The notes beneath the pieces were generated by a model that worked only from the letters and a program-made list of their open reading frames with translations, did no database searches and was not told where the DNA came from. From positions 151,355 through 215,354 of the forward strand of contig NZ_FWFL01000007.1 of NCBI RefSeq assembly GCF_900172295.1: a stretch of DNA of 64,000 nt, given 5' to 3'. This stretch comes from Roseovarius litorisediminis (GTDB taxonomy: Bacteria; Pseudomonadota; Alphaproteobacteria; Rhodobacterales; Rhodobacteraceae). Position numbers and translations under genes: made by a program. Below, in pieces: positions 53,821-62,376 of this stretch; position 1 is the first letter of the stretch; each line of letters begins with the position of its first letter.

Positions 53821-54708
53821 ATGACCCAGATTCCAGACCCCTCGATTGCCCCTGATGACCTGCCTTTTGCCCTCAGCCTAAAGCGGGTAAACCGCGGCGT
53901 TGGATATGTCGCCCTGTTCCTGCCAGTCTGGCTGATCTTGCTGACTGTTTTTACGAATACATGTTTCAATGCCTCGATCAGCCACTACTATTTCAGCCGC
54001 ATCGGGGGCGATCTTTTTGTCGGATCCCTAACCTTCATCGGCCTCTTGTTGACCTTTTTCTACAGCTTCCGACCACATCAGGTTGACGGTTATCGTGCGC
54101 ACGAATGGTACGATATCTGGCTGATCAAGCTGGCGGGCATCAGCGCTTTTCTGATTGCGTTTTCACCGACAACCGGCTCGGGCTGCACCTACAACGGGGC
54201 CGAGGTCGCACGGGCCTTTTTAAACCACGCAAGCGGATCTCAGGCGTTTCATCCACCCGGCGGGACAATCACCGGTACGATCTCATACGATATGTGGGCC
54301 ACTTTCCCCGTTTTTGGGGATGCGGCACATGTTCCGGGCATTCTGAAAGCCCTGCATTTCGGTGGCGCAGCGGTGATGTTCAGCGTGTTGGGTTATTTTT
54401 CATACTTTGTGTTCACGCGAGTGAATTCCCTGGCATCACTGGCGGCGGGCAGTCGCAAAGACCGCCGCAACGGATGGTACAAAATCCTTGGCATGGCCAT
54501 TTTCGCCGCTGTCGGCATCATGGGGGGCGCCGCCATCATCGCAAAAATGGTCCTGTCGCCTGAAGCGTCCGAGGCATTTGTCACCTGGTGGGACGGTTGG
54601 CGGCTGACCTTTGTTCTGGAAACCATCGCTTTGGTCAGCTTCGGCCTCAGCTGGATGATCAAAGGCCGGTTTATAGGCGCATTCGAAGATCAGGCCGCCC
54701 TGCGCTGA
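53821..54708 (+). CDS. Polytopic membrane protein, conserved hypothetical
   Basis: 295 residues with about seven hydrophobic helices and a loop rich in His and Cys (CFNASISHYYFSRIGGDLF, SGCTYNG). It looks like a DUF998-type membrane protein. Substrate or activity cannot be told. Convergent with rlmB; a small hairpin lies between the two. Confidence 0.7.
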   Translation: MTQIPDPSIAPDDLPFALSLKRVNRGVGYVALFLPVWLILLTVFTNTCFNASISHYYFSRIGGDLFVGSLTFIGLLLTFFYSFRPHQVDGYRAHEWYDIWLIKLAGISAFLIAFSPTTGSGCTYNGAEVARAFLNHASGSQAFHPPGGTITGTISYDMWATFPVFGDAAHVPGILKALHFGGAAVMFSVLGYFSYFVFTRVNSLASLAAGSRKDRRNGWYKILGMAIFAAVGIMGGAAIIAKMVLSPEASEAFVTWWDGWRLTFVLETIALVSFGLSWMIKGRFIGAFEDQAALR

Positions 54709-54724
54709 ACCGGCCATCTGTCAA

Positions 54725-54745
54725 AGATTTTTCGCAGAAAAATCT
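54725..54745. terminator. Hairpin between convergent genes
   Basis: AGATTTTTC-GCA-GAAAAATCT is a perfect nine-pair inverted repeat with a three-base loop in the 36 bases between the membrane-protein gene and rlmB. The stem is AT-rich and there is no separate U tract, though the arms themselves carry T runs on both strands. A bidirectional stop is plausible. Confidence 0.45.
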
Positions 54746-55521
54746 CAGGCCCGAGCGGCATAAAGCGCAACTGCGGCGGCGTTCGAGACGTTGAGAGAAC
54801 CAAAGGAACCGGCAAAATCAATTCTAACCAGCTGATCGCAGGTTTCACGGGTTTTCTGCCGCAATCCGGGGCCCTCGGCCCCCAGCACCAGAGCTACCGG
54901 CCTGTCGCGCTGCCCTTCAATGGCCTGCTCGATTGTTACCTCGGCCTCGCCATCCAGTCCCAGCACTATATACCCCATCGACTGCAACGCGGTAATCCCA
55001 TCCGCCAGATTGCGAATCCTCAGATAGGGTTGACGTTCCAATGCACCGCTGGCCGTTTTGGCCAGTGCACCGGTTTCAGGCGCAGAATGATGACGCGGGG
55101 CGACAACCGCGCAGGCACCAAAAACCTCGGCCGAGCGCAGGATTGCACCCACATTATGCGGGTCCGTCACCCGGTCCAGTAAGATGACCCGCGGCGGGCG
55201 TTCACCATCACCCAGACAGCAGTCTTCCAGCCCCCCCCAGTCAAGCGGCTTTACCTCCAGTGCGGCGCCCTGATGTACCGACTGCGGATCAAGAGGCGCT
55301 GTGAATTTGCGTGGGTCTGCCATTTCCGGCTCAATCCCCGATGCCGCTATTGCGTCTGCCAGCTTGTCGCCAGCGTTCCGGGTCACAATCAGCCGCAGTT
55401 TTTCGCGTTTGGGATTCTCCAGCGCGTCGCGCACCGCGTGCAGCCCGAACAGCCACACGGTTTCACTGGCGGCCGCGCGCTTGGCCTGCTCTTTGTCTAT
55501 CACCCAGCGGGGTTTTTTCAT
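54745..55521 (-). CDS. rlmB: 23S rRNA 2'-O-methyltransferase (SpoU/TrmH family, RlmB-like)
   Basis: 258 residues. An N-terminal substrate-binding domain (VWLFGLHAVRDALENPKREK) precedes the knotted SPOUT methyltransferase with LLDRVTDPHNVGAILRSAEV, LVLGAEGPGLR and FGSLNVSNAAAVALYAA, the three SpoU motifs. Modifies G2251 of 23S rRNA in E. coli. It borders the tRNA-Tyr gene, after which the recombinase island begins. Confidence 0.92.
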   Translation of the reverse strand: MKKPRWVIDKEQAKRAAASETVWLFGLHAVRDALENPKREKLRLIVTRNAGDKLADAIAASGIEPEMADPRKFTAPLDPQSVHQGAALEVKPLDWGGLEDCCLGDGERPPRVILLDRVTDPHNVGAILRSAEVFGACAVVAPRHHSAPETGALAKTASGALERQPYLRIRNLADGITALQSMGYIVLGLDGEAEVTIEQAIEGQRDRPVALVLGAEGPGLRQKTRETCDQLVRIDFAGSFGSLNVSNAAAVALYAARA

Positions 55522-55593
55522 TTGTTCTTCCGCCCCTTATCTCAGGCGCGTGACAATGCGACGCTACAGGCCGGCTTGCAAGGCATTTTCCTG

Positions 55594-55622
55594 TTGACGC
55601 AGTCAGACCGCACTAGTAATCA
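55594..55622 (+). promoter_or_regulatory. Probable promoter of tRNA-Tyr
   Basis: TTGACG at 55594-55599 and TAATCA at 55617-55622 are 17 bases apart, and the tRNA gene begins 34 bases later. The -35 is good (five of six), the -10 weak. Confidence 0.5.
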
Positions 55623-55656
55623 GCCCCCCACGTCAGACAGTGTTGCTGCTGACAGT

Positions 55657-55740
55657 GGGCGACAGGCCGCAAGGTGTGGCAGGGGACTGTAACTCCCTCG
55701 CGGAGACGCACGCCTGGTTCGATTCCAGGGTCGCCCACCA
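55657..55740 (+). tRNA. tRNA-Tyr (GTA)
   Basis: 84 bases including CCA. Acceptor GGGCGAC/GTCGCCC, anticodon loop CTGTAAC with anticodon GTA, a long class II variable arm (CGCGGAGACGCACG region) and T arm CTGGTTCGATTCCAG. It stands at the left border of the recombinase island; I did not find a second copy of its 3' end within the window. Confidence 0.92.
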
Positions 55741-55926
55741 CTCAGTCTCCGCGAAACCGTGTCGGTCACACCCAGTCTGGGTAGTGTTTATTTTTCCGTG
55801 AGTTACGAGAGGTCGTGACGGTAGAGACCTCACAAACCGTCTCAGATCCGGGCCAGTTTAACGCGATATCGGCAGAAGTCTCAGCGGGGCAATTGCGGGT
55901 GAGGTCTTGGGCCGGGCTTGGATGCT

Positions 55927-57616
55927 CTAGTGATGCGGGACGCCCAGAATCTCTCGCTGCTCGTTCCAGTCCACCGGCAATTCCGGAAGGTTGCGCAGTC
56001 TCATTGCCGTGAGATGCGCTGGCTGACGGCCTTCTAGAATGGCTGCCGAGATGTCCGGCGCCAGCCAGGCCAGCGGCAGGATGCGGCTGACCGATCCACT
56101 CCGAAGTCCTTCGCGATCTTCAATCTGACGGATGGTGCTGGACCTGCCGTCTAGAAGTTCAGCGGACCACCGCCTCGCATCAGCAACAAGGTTGATGAGG
56201 TCCTTGTCAGGCTGCGTCGCATCCGGCGGCGCAATGACGATTGGTTTCGCCCGGCCGCTTTGACGCTTCTGGAAAGGAACCTCCAAGGTGGTAGGGATCG
56301 GTTGTTGGGCAGCCTCAGATGAGAGCAACGCACCTAGATTGATCTTTACACCTAACTGTCCCTTTTTTACATCAATGCGATCGACCAACCCGTTAAGATG
56401 CTGAGGTTCTGCGTCGTCATTGGTTGCCGCGGCTTGGTCACACCAGGCATCAGCTGCTCGAAGGATTTCTGCTAAAACGGATGGATTCGGATCGACCGCA
56501 GATCCAATCTGTCTGGCCAGCCAGGCTTTGTCTCCCAAGTGAGATTTGAGGCTGTTCAGAACCAGTCGCTCGACTTCTTCGGCGGGCAGCCGTTCGATGC
56601 CGTCCTTGTCCTCTTTGCTTGATGGCTTTGACGTGTAGTACCAATACCGCCGCGATTGGTCTGTTCCGCCCTCGCGTTTCGACTTGATGGCGTAGGTCGT
56701 GCGCATGGGACGACCGGTTGAATCGAAGAGCAGCCTGTCCAGCGTGCGCTTCGCCGACCGTCGCGATGCGAAGATCTTCTTGCCACCGTGCTCTGCGAGC
56801 AGCCCCTGCACCTGCTGCCAGGTAGCATCGTCGATGATGGCCTCATGTAGCCCATCATAGAACTCATCCTTGTGGCGGGTTTTGCCGATATAGATGGGGT
56901 TGCGCAGGATGTTGTAGAGCGCACCACGAGAGAAGGACGCACCCCCCCATCGTGCGTCCGTGCCGGTCGGTCCGGCGCTTGCTGACAGTGCCAAGTACGT
57001 CGAGCTTATTGGACAGTTCCCGCACCGAGCCGGCGGCGAGGTATTCGGCGAAGATTGTTCGGGTTGCTTCGGCCTCAACCGGGTTGACAATGAGAGCCTT
57101 GTCTTTGACGTCGTACCCCAAGGGGACGGCACCACCCATCCACATGCCTTTGCGTTTGGAGGCCGCCACCTTGTCGCGGATGCGCTCGGCCGTCACTTCG
57201 CGTTCGAACTGAGCGAAGGAAAGGAGAACGTTGAGCGTCAGGCGACCCATGGACGAGGTTGTATTGAAGGCCTGGGTGACCGATACGAACGACACCCCTG
57301 CCCCGTCAAAGAGATCGACCATCTTCGCGAAGTCGGACAAAGATCTGGTCAGACGGTCGACTTTGTAAACAACGATGATGTCGATGCGGCCCGCCTCGAC
57401 GTCCTTGAGCAACTGCTTGAGGCCCGGGCGATCCATTGAGCCACCAGAGAACCCTCCGTCGTCATAGCGATCAGAAAGTTCCGCCCAGCCCTCATGCCTC
57501 TGGCTCAGGATATAGGCCGCACAGGCCTCGCGCTGCGCATCCAGCGAGTTGAAGTCCTGATCCAACCCTTCTTCGGTCGACTTGCGGGTGTAGATGGCGC
57601 AGCGTTGCCGGATCAT
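55927..57616 (-). pseudogene. Large serine recombinase, frameshifted
   Basis: The N-terminal part (56941-57616) is a resolvase/invertase catalytic domain: Ser13 in YTRKSTEEG, DDGGFSGGSMDRPGLKQLL, VYKVDRLTRSLSDF and the E helix FEREVTAERIRDK. It then reads through a recombinase domain to RTDRHGRTMGG. The rest (SFSRGALYNILRNPIYIGKT, a zinc-ribbon-like part and the C-terminal LPLAWLAPDISAAILEGRQP) is in another frame. The switch falls in a run of seven G (C run at 56942-56948). Six G would restore one protein of about 560 residues. As written it is broken; a sequencing error or phase-variable tract remains possible. Confidence 0.85.
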
Positions 57617-58068
57617 GGTTTTGCGCCCTCGCGCAACCCGAAGAACTTCGGACCGTTGCGGTTGGTCCCGGTCATTGCCCGCGCCACTGCCGACAGCGAG
57701 GAATAGCTCTGACCGTTCCAGGTGGCGCCACCGTCTCCGGTGATCAGCACTTCATGCGTGGTCGCACCCCAGGCCTTCAGGATGCGGGTGCCTTCACTTA
57801 CGGCGGTCCTGGGGACACCCGGTCCGCCGGCCTGCCTGACGGGGACCGATCGCGCCCTCATGATCCGTTGCCAACTCTTCCGGTCCCTTGCGCTCTCTAC
57901 ACCCTCCGAGACAGCCTGTACCTCCCACGCCAGCGACAGCCGCATTAGACGCGCGGTAAGGGTCTTGGGCGGCGCGGTGCCCCTAGTCTCGCGCCAGATC
58001 TGCCGAAGTGCAGCCGCATCCGCCTCCTCCAGTCGGTGGATGTCCGGCTTCGTCGCCGTCGTGATCAT
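57613..58068 (-). CDS. DUF2924 family protein
   Basis: 151 residues. DUF2924 pattern: LTARLMRLSLAWEVQAVSEG near residue 40, then GTRILKAWGATTHEVLITGD and the short DNA-binding-like AVARAMTGTNRNGPKFFGL, which recalls a SAPB/SWIB-type or RAMA-like unit. The gene overlaps the recombinase start by four bases (ATGA). DUF2924 genes regularly sit before such serine recombinases on alphaproteobacterial islands and may assist recombination. Confidence 0.85.
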   Translation of the reverse strand: MITTATKPDIHRLEEADAAALRQIWRETRGTAPPKTLTARLMRLSLAWEVQAVSEGVESARDRKSWQRIMRARSVPVRQAGGPGVPRTAVSEGTRILKAWGATTHEVLITGDGGATWNGQSYSSLSAVARAMTGTNRNGPKFFGLREGAKP

Positions 58069-58349
58069 TGATCCTTCTCGGATACTACGCGGTAGCGCGC
58101 TACCTTGCCGGACCGGTCCAGATCGATAGTAAGCCCTGAAGATCTCAGTCGCGAGATCGCGGCGCGTATCGTATGCGGCTGCCAGCCGAGTTGTTTTTGG
58201 AGCTGGGCCACAGTTGCGCCGTTCTGGCGCAATAGCAGTTTGGACAATTTGTCCGATTTGGACTTGCCCGTCGTGTTTCCCGGCCTGGGCTTCGCAGATC
58301 CGGGTGCGGCGGCCTCAGTCTCGTGTTCTATCATCTGGTGTTCGGTCAT
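58065..58349 (-). CDS. DUF3489 family protein
   Basis: 94 residues from ATG 58349 (MTEHQMIEHETEAAAPG), with GGAGG upstream. After a Lys/Ser-rich linker it has a small winged-helix-like domain (KLLLRQNGATVAQLQKQLG, then HTIRAAISRLRSSGL), the DUF3489 core, likely DNA-binding. Overlaps DUF2924 by four bases and belongs to the recombinase unit. Confidence 0.85.
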   Translation of the reverse strand: MTEHQMIEHETEAAAPGSAKPRPGNTTGKSKSDKLSKLLLRQNGATVAQLQKQLGWQPHTIRAAISRLRSSGLTIDLDRSGKVARYRVVSEKDQ

Positions 58350-58535
58350 TGCCTTTTCCTCCAGGTCGCGGGGCTTCGTTGCCCCGTACCGAGGAAAGCC
58401 CGGCATTCCGGGCGAGAGATCTGAGTGTGTCGTTGTCTCCAGTGACGCTCGGCTTGGCTCGGAAGTCCAGTGGAAGATCGCGGTCCCCGGCAAATAGCAA
58501 GGAAAGGCAGGCGACCAACGCCGCCTACCTCTTCT

Positions 58536-59168
58536 TCAAATATCGATACGTTCCGCGATACTCAGCGCATCCTCAAGCTCAACACCGAGGTATCGCACCG
58601 TGCTGTCCACCTTGGTATGGCCAAGCAGGAGCTGAACAGCGCGCAGATTGCCCGTCTTGCGGTAGATCAGGGCCGCCTTGGTGCGCCTCAGCGAGTGCGT
58701 GCCGTAGCCACTTGGATCCAGACCAATCGCGGCGACCCAGTCGCGGACCAGCCGCGCGTACTGCCGGGTCGAGATGTGCGGGCTTTCATGAAAGCGGCTT
58801 GGGAAAAGAAAAATGCGGCCGAGCATCTCCGGTCGACACACCCAGTTCCAGATAGACTCGCGCGTGTACTCTGACACCTCGAATTGAACCGGCCTTTTTG
58901 TCTTGCTTTGGACCACCGTTACCCGGTCGCGAACGCGGTCGCCAATGACAAGGTCGGTGAGCTTGAGACGAACGAGGTCACAACCTCGCAGCTTGCTGTC
59001 GATTGCAAGGTTAAAGAGCGCGAGGTCCCTGAGATTACCCGCGAGTTTCAGCCGGGCGCGGATGGCCCAGACCTGTTTCGCAAGAAGCGGACGTTTCTGA
59101 CCGATCAGGCGATCTTTGTTCCAGGCTTTGCGCCTCGGTTTTATGGCAGGAAGTTGAACTTTAGACAT
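58536..59168 (-). CDS. Tyrosine recombinase, catalytic core only
   Basis: 210 residues from ATG 59168 (MSKVQLPAIKPRRKAWNK), with GGAGGACTAACG upstream. No N-terminal core-binding domain. Catalytic residues are visible: Arg in SKLRGCDLVRL, HSLRR, the His in LLGHTKVDSTVRYLG and its Tyr. This short integrase family is frequent on plasmids and islands of proteobacteria. It lies 186 bases from DUF3489, same strand. Confidence 0.88.
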   Translation of the reverse strand: MSKVQLPAIKPRRKAWNKDRLIGQKRPLLAKQVWAIRARLKLAGNLRDLALFNLAIDSKLRGCDLVRLKLTDLVIGDRVRDRVTVVQSKTKRPVQFEVSEYTRESIWNWVCRPEMLGRIFLFPSRFHESPHISTRQYARLVRDWVAAIGLDPSGYGTHSLRRTKAALIYRKTGNLRAVQLLLGHTKVDSTVRYLGVELEDALSIAERIDI

Positions 59169-59548
59169 CGTTAGTCCTCCGGCCATCCCTCCCTCTCCAG
59201 ACGTCGACACCATGTCAACCGACACATGCTATCAACAGATCAAATGGCTGGTTGCTTCGGTGACCCAGACCTTCGGGCAACGCGCAGCGATTGGCCGGGA
59301 TGAGCCCTTTCTGCACGATGCTGCGCCGCGTTCAAACGGAAGGATTGTGGGGCAATCTGGACGTTCGGTGAGTGCGCGCTAGGCGTAGCCCTTACCCTAC
59401 CCGGACATTTGGAGAAAGGCCCGAAGGGAAGCCAGACAGATGAATTTTGTGCCCATCGGCGGCCAAAGCATATCATCTGACGCCAACGAGCTTGTCATAG
59501 ATCAGGGCCCTAATGACGGGTCTGGTCCAGTCTCCCACATCTTCCACT
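59169..59548. other. Intergenic region right of the recombinase genes
   Basis: 380 bases with no supported gene. Just past the gentisate dioxygenase stop, a short leftward frame at 59473-59548 reads [20 protein letters not shown] and ends in TGA; it lacks a start and may be a gene fragment I cannot name. The rest shows no repeat or hairpin that stands out. The island border or a junction probably lies here. Confidence 0.4.
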
Positions 59549-60598
59549 TCAATGGTTGCCGCGGTCCTGCCGGAACAGACCCAGCTTCTCCTGCGCCACA
59601 CGGTCGGAATAGCTGAACAGCACCGACTCGCCCTCCGCCTCATGGGTGACCCAGGCCCAACTCGGCGCGACGAAGATATCCTTCGGCCCCCACTCGAACT
59701 TCTCGCCGCCGATGGTGGTCCGCCCCCCGCCCTCGACGCAGACATAGATCGTCGCGTCCGTGGACCGGTAGGCGGCCGATTTGAACCCCTTCGGCAGCAA
59801 TTGCAGGAAGGCCGCGATGGTCGGCATCGCGTGTCCGCCGTCGACCGGGTTCACATAGCGCATCTTCAGCCCGTGGCAGGGGTCCCATTCATCCTGCGCC
59901 TTCATCCGCTCCAGTGCCTCGCGCGACCGCGCATAGGGATAGTTGAAGATCGGCGAGGCCAGCTTCTCCTGTTTGTAATCCACCGGCAGCATGTTGGCGC
60001 CATAGCGCGCCAGACTGTCCCCGGTTTCCCGGCTCACCGGCTGCTCGTCGTCGCCGTAGCCCTCGGCGAACGATGCGTCGAAATGGCTGACGATGGGGAT
60101 GTCGAGGCCGTCAAGCCAGATCATCGGCGCCTCGGTCTGGTTGCCGTGATCATGCCAGGCGGTCGGCGGGGTGATGACGAAATCGCCATACTTCATCATC
60201 GTCCGCTCGCCGTTCACCGCGGTGTGGGCGCCCGATCCGTCCAGCACGAAGCGCAACGCCGACTGGCTGTGCCGATGGGCCGGCGCGACCTCGCCCGGCA
60301 TTACTAGTTGCAACCCTGCATAGAGCGAGGTGGTGATCTTCGACAACCCACGCAACCCCGGATTCTCCAGGATCAGCACCCGCCGCTCCGCCTCCTTGGC
60401 GGTGATCAGCCCGCCCGCCTCCATCAGGTGTGCCCTTGCGGCGTCGAACTTCCACAGATGCGCGCGGCAGCCGCTCTTCGGCTCCGGCGTGATGATGTCG
60501 GACATCACCGCCCAAAGCGGGGTGAAGGCCTGCTTGTCGATCTTGGCGTAGAACGCCAGCCGCTCCGGCGTCTCCTCGGGCTTGCTTGTCAGGGACAT
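59549..60598 (-). CDS. Gentisate 1,2-dioxygenase
   Basis: 349 residues with GAGGAGGAAGCTCC before the ATG. Bicupin of the gentisate dioxygenase group: [17 protein letters not shown] carries the iron His residues of the first cupin, then [17 protein letters not shown], and the second cupin has [20 protein letters not shown]. It opens the ring of gentisate to maleylpyruvate. Local GC is clearly higher than in the neighbours on either side. The gene stands alone: no maleylpyruvate isomerase or fumarylpyruvate hydrolase is seen, and the upstream gene is only a tail. It may be nonfunctional as a pathway. Confidence 0.88.
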   Translation of the reverse strand: MSLTSKPEETPERLAFYAKIDKQAFTPLWAVMSDIITPEPKSGCRAHLWKFDAARAHLMEAGGLITAKEAERRVLILENPGLRGLSKITTSLYAGLQLVMPGEVAPAHRHSQSALRFVLDGSGAHTAVNGERTMMKYGDFVITPPTAWHDHGNQTEAPMIWLDGLDIPIVSHFDASFAEGYGDDEQPVSRETGDSLARYGANMLPVDYKQEKLASPIFNYPYARSREALERMKAQDEWDPCHGLKMRYVNPVDGGHAMPTIAAFLQLLPKGFKSAAYRSTDATIYVCVEGGGRTTIGGEKFEWGPKDIFVAPSWAWVTHEAEGESVLFSYSDRVAQEKLGLFRQDRGNH

Positions 60599-60610
60599 GG
60601 AGCTTCCTCC

Positions 60611-60733
60611 TCAGTTGCTCAGGCCGTTGCCACCATAGATCCACGAAAGCTGGTTGTACCAGTCCTCGGGCGACATGCTGGACGTCACGCGGTTGCGGAC
60701 CGCCGCCTTGGCATCGTCCGGGTGATAGATCCG
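60611..60733 (-). pseudogene. C-terminal fragment of a gene upstream of gentisate dioxygenase, probably FAD-dependent 3-hydroxybenzoate 6-hydroxylase
   Basis: A frame without a start reads RIYHPDDAKAAVRNRVTSMS, then PEDWYNQLSWIYGG and stops with TGA at 60611-60613, 12 bases before the dioxygenase start. This fits the C-terminus of salicylate/3-hydroxybenzoate hydroxylase-type monooxygenases, which often precede gentisate dioxygenase. Right of about 60733 the frame loses that character and runs to a stop, so the gene was cut there. Identification from 40 residues is tentative. Confidence 0.6.
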
Positions 60734-60952
60734 ACATTCCCCATTTGACGTTCCTTCCGCGAGGTTACAGCCGCCAAAGGTGACTTTCCAAGCAATTTCT
60801 GTCTACAGGCAACCAAATGGCTCTGAACTTACAAAGACAAGCACCCCAACAAGAGTATCGGCGGCATGATCCCCGCGATGAAACCGAAAACAGCCGTGTG
60901 AATTTTATGGCTGAACCCCATCAAAAATAGGGGGATTGCCGACTGTCCGCCG

Positions 60953-62248
60953 TTAGAATCTCTGCCCCACAGAGATATAAAGCACGCTGTCTTGCTCATC
61001 GTTGATTGAGCCATCCACGGCGAAGTCGACAGGAAATTTCTTAGATACCCTGTATCTCAACCCCAAGCCGAATGCCGATGCAACATTATTTAGCGCGTCA
61101 AACCCACCGCCAACGCCGCCTATCCCGCCAAAGGCAACGACACCGAGCCGCTTTCCCAGCCGTTTGCGATACTCGACCTGCGAGGATACGAGGGCATTAT
61201 CGAGAAACTGTGTGATGTTGAAACCGCGAAACGCGTCTGTGCCGCCGATTGAACAGAGATCGTAGAAAGGGACGCGTCCCGGGGCCGAGCACCCAGTCAA
61301 CCTTATCGCAACAACGTCATTCTCGCCTAAGCTGAAGTATTTATCGTAGGTCAAGATGGATTTTATGTACTCATCACCAAATCTGCCAGAGGGCTTATTG
61401 TAGGTACTGGAAAAAGAAAGATTAAATCCAGACGTCGGATAAATCTTGTTGTCGAGGCGGTCATAGTCTGCGAGCAGGCCAAAGCCAACGGTTCTAAACT
61501 GGTTGGGCAACCGGATATGCGTTGGCAAATTTGGAAAAATTGGGTTCGACGAGCCTATAGTGGATTCGAGATAGCGTGCGCTTACGCCGAGATGGAAATC
61601 CGATGTAATGCCGTACGTGAGCTTGGACTTAATCAACTTACCTTGCTGACTGACCGGGATTGTTCCGAGCGCAGTTATTAAATCGTAATTAATGTCCGCG
61701 TCGATGAAGGTCATTCCGATGGACCAACGATTGTCCTGGAGGGCCAGATTAAACGTGAGGCCGTAGGCCGAAGATCCGTTTTGCGAGCGCAGGTATCCTA
61801 AACCTACCATAGATGGGTCTGACCCTTCATCAATTTTGAATAGATACCCTGCTCCAAGTGCGATGCCGGTGTCGATCATCGGATCGCTGAATGGTATCGG
61901 TGCGATGATCAAGGATCCGTTGCGAACCCCGAATTCCGGTTTGGCAGAAGCGTCGTTCAGTGGAGAAAGTTTGTGATCCAGATTGCTCTCTGCAGCAATC
62001 ACCTCCGCCGTTTGTCCCATCGAGACGCTCAGGCAGACCAGGCAAAATATCAAAGATCGGATAGATATTGGAACCTGTCGGTTCTGGCCTTTAGAAGGCC
62101 TGTACGCATGTCGGAGTCTGCGAAATTCCGTGGCAACTGAAGAGGTGAGCCCGCGCCACCAGGGACTGAATGATTCATGGAAACCACCCGCTCCGCTTTT
62201 GATCTGAATGGTTTTGGTTCTTTTGCAGATAAAGTGGAAAATGGACAT
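60953..62248 (-). CDS. Omp85-superfamily outer membrane barrel without POTRA domains
   Basis: Up to 431 residues. From about residue 76 a signal peptide is visible (SIRSLIFCLVCLSVSMG to IAAES), so the true start is probably near 62050 and is not an ATG; the preceding part looks spurious. The mature protein is a barrel with amphipathic strands, GGTDAFRGF (the Omp85 strand-13 region, close to the VRGF motif) and a final VLYISVGQRF ending in Phe. No POTRA domain precedes it. Codon use is visibly more AT-rich than in most of the window. Possible patatin/D15-like surface antigen. The next gene on the strand is the membrane protein at 62377. Confidence 0.75.
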   Translation of the reverse strand: MSIFHFICKRTKTIQIKSGAGGFHESFSPWWRGLTSSVATEFRRLRHAYRPSKGQNRQVPISIRSLIFCLVCLSVSMGQTAEVIAAESNLDHKLSPLNDASAKPEFGVRNGSLIIAPIPFSDPMIDTGIALGAGYLFKIDEGSDPSMVGLGYLRSQNGSSAYGLTFNLALQDNRWSIGMTFIDADINYDLITALGTIPVSQQGKLIKSKLTYGITSDFHLGVSARYLESTIGSSNPIFPNLPTHIRLPNQFRTVGFGLLADYDRLDNKIYPTSGFNLSFSSTYNKPSGRFGDEYIKSILTYDKYFSLGENDVVAIRLTGCSAPGRVPFYDLCSIGGTDAFRGFNITQFLDNALVSSQVEYRKRLGKRLGVVAFGGIGGVGGGFDALNNVASAFGLGLRYRVSKKFPVDFAVDGSINDEQDSVLYISVGQRF

Positions 62249-62376
62249 TCAACAGGCCTCAATTTTGAAAACTTTTGAGCTGGCATAGAAAAATGGGAAG
62301 GGTGATGTGAATATCTCTGCGAAGTTTCAGGCTGCTGCAAATCCCTGTCGAGCTCAATCGCCCAGCAACACCGCCC

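Larger units (their letters stand above)
55741..59168. mobile_element. Recombinase-bearing genomic island (remnant)
   Basis: Between tRNA-Tyr and the end of the tyrosine recombinase gene all four genes are island-type: serine recombinase (frameshifted), DUF2924, DUF3489 and a core-only tyrosine recombinase, all leftward and mostly overlapping. No attachment repeats were found by eye, so both borders are approximate; the right border may extend to about 60735 if the gentisate fragment came with it. The first 186 bases hold an inverted repeat GAGGTC-N11-GACCTC at 55810-55832. Confidence 0.6.

Noticed and set aside
55810..55832. Inverted repeat GAGGTC-N11-GACCTC as an attachment site
   Set aside because: No second copy was found at the other side of the island, so it is noted only as a repeat.
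59473..59548. Fragment [20 protein letters not shown] as a named gene
   Set aside because: No start codon, 25 residues only and no recognised family; listed only within the intergenic entry.
60829..61014. Leftward 61-codon frame with one hydrophobic segment past the Omp85-type gene
   Set aside because: It begins inside the Omp85 gene in another frame and has no ribosome binding site; a short membrane peptide cannot be excluded but is not supported.
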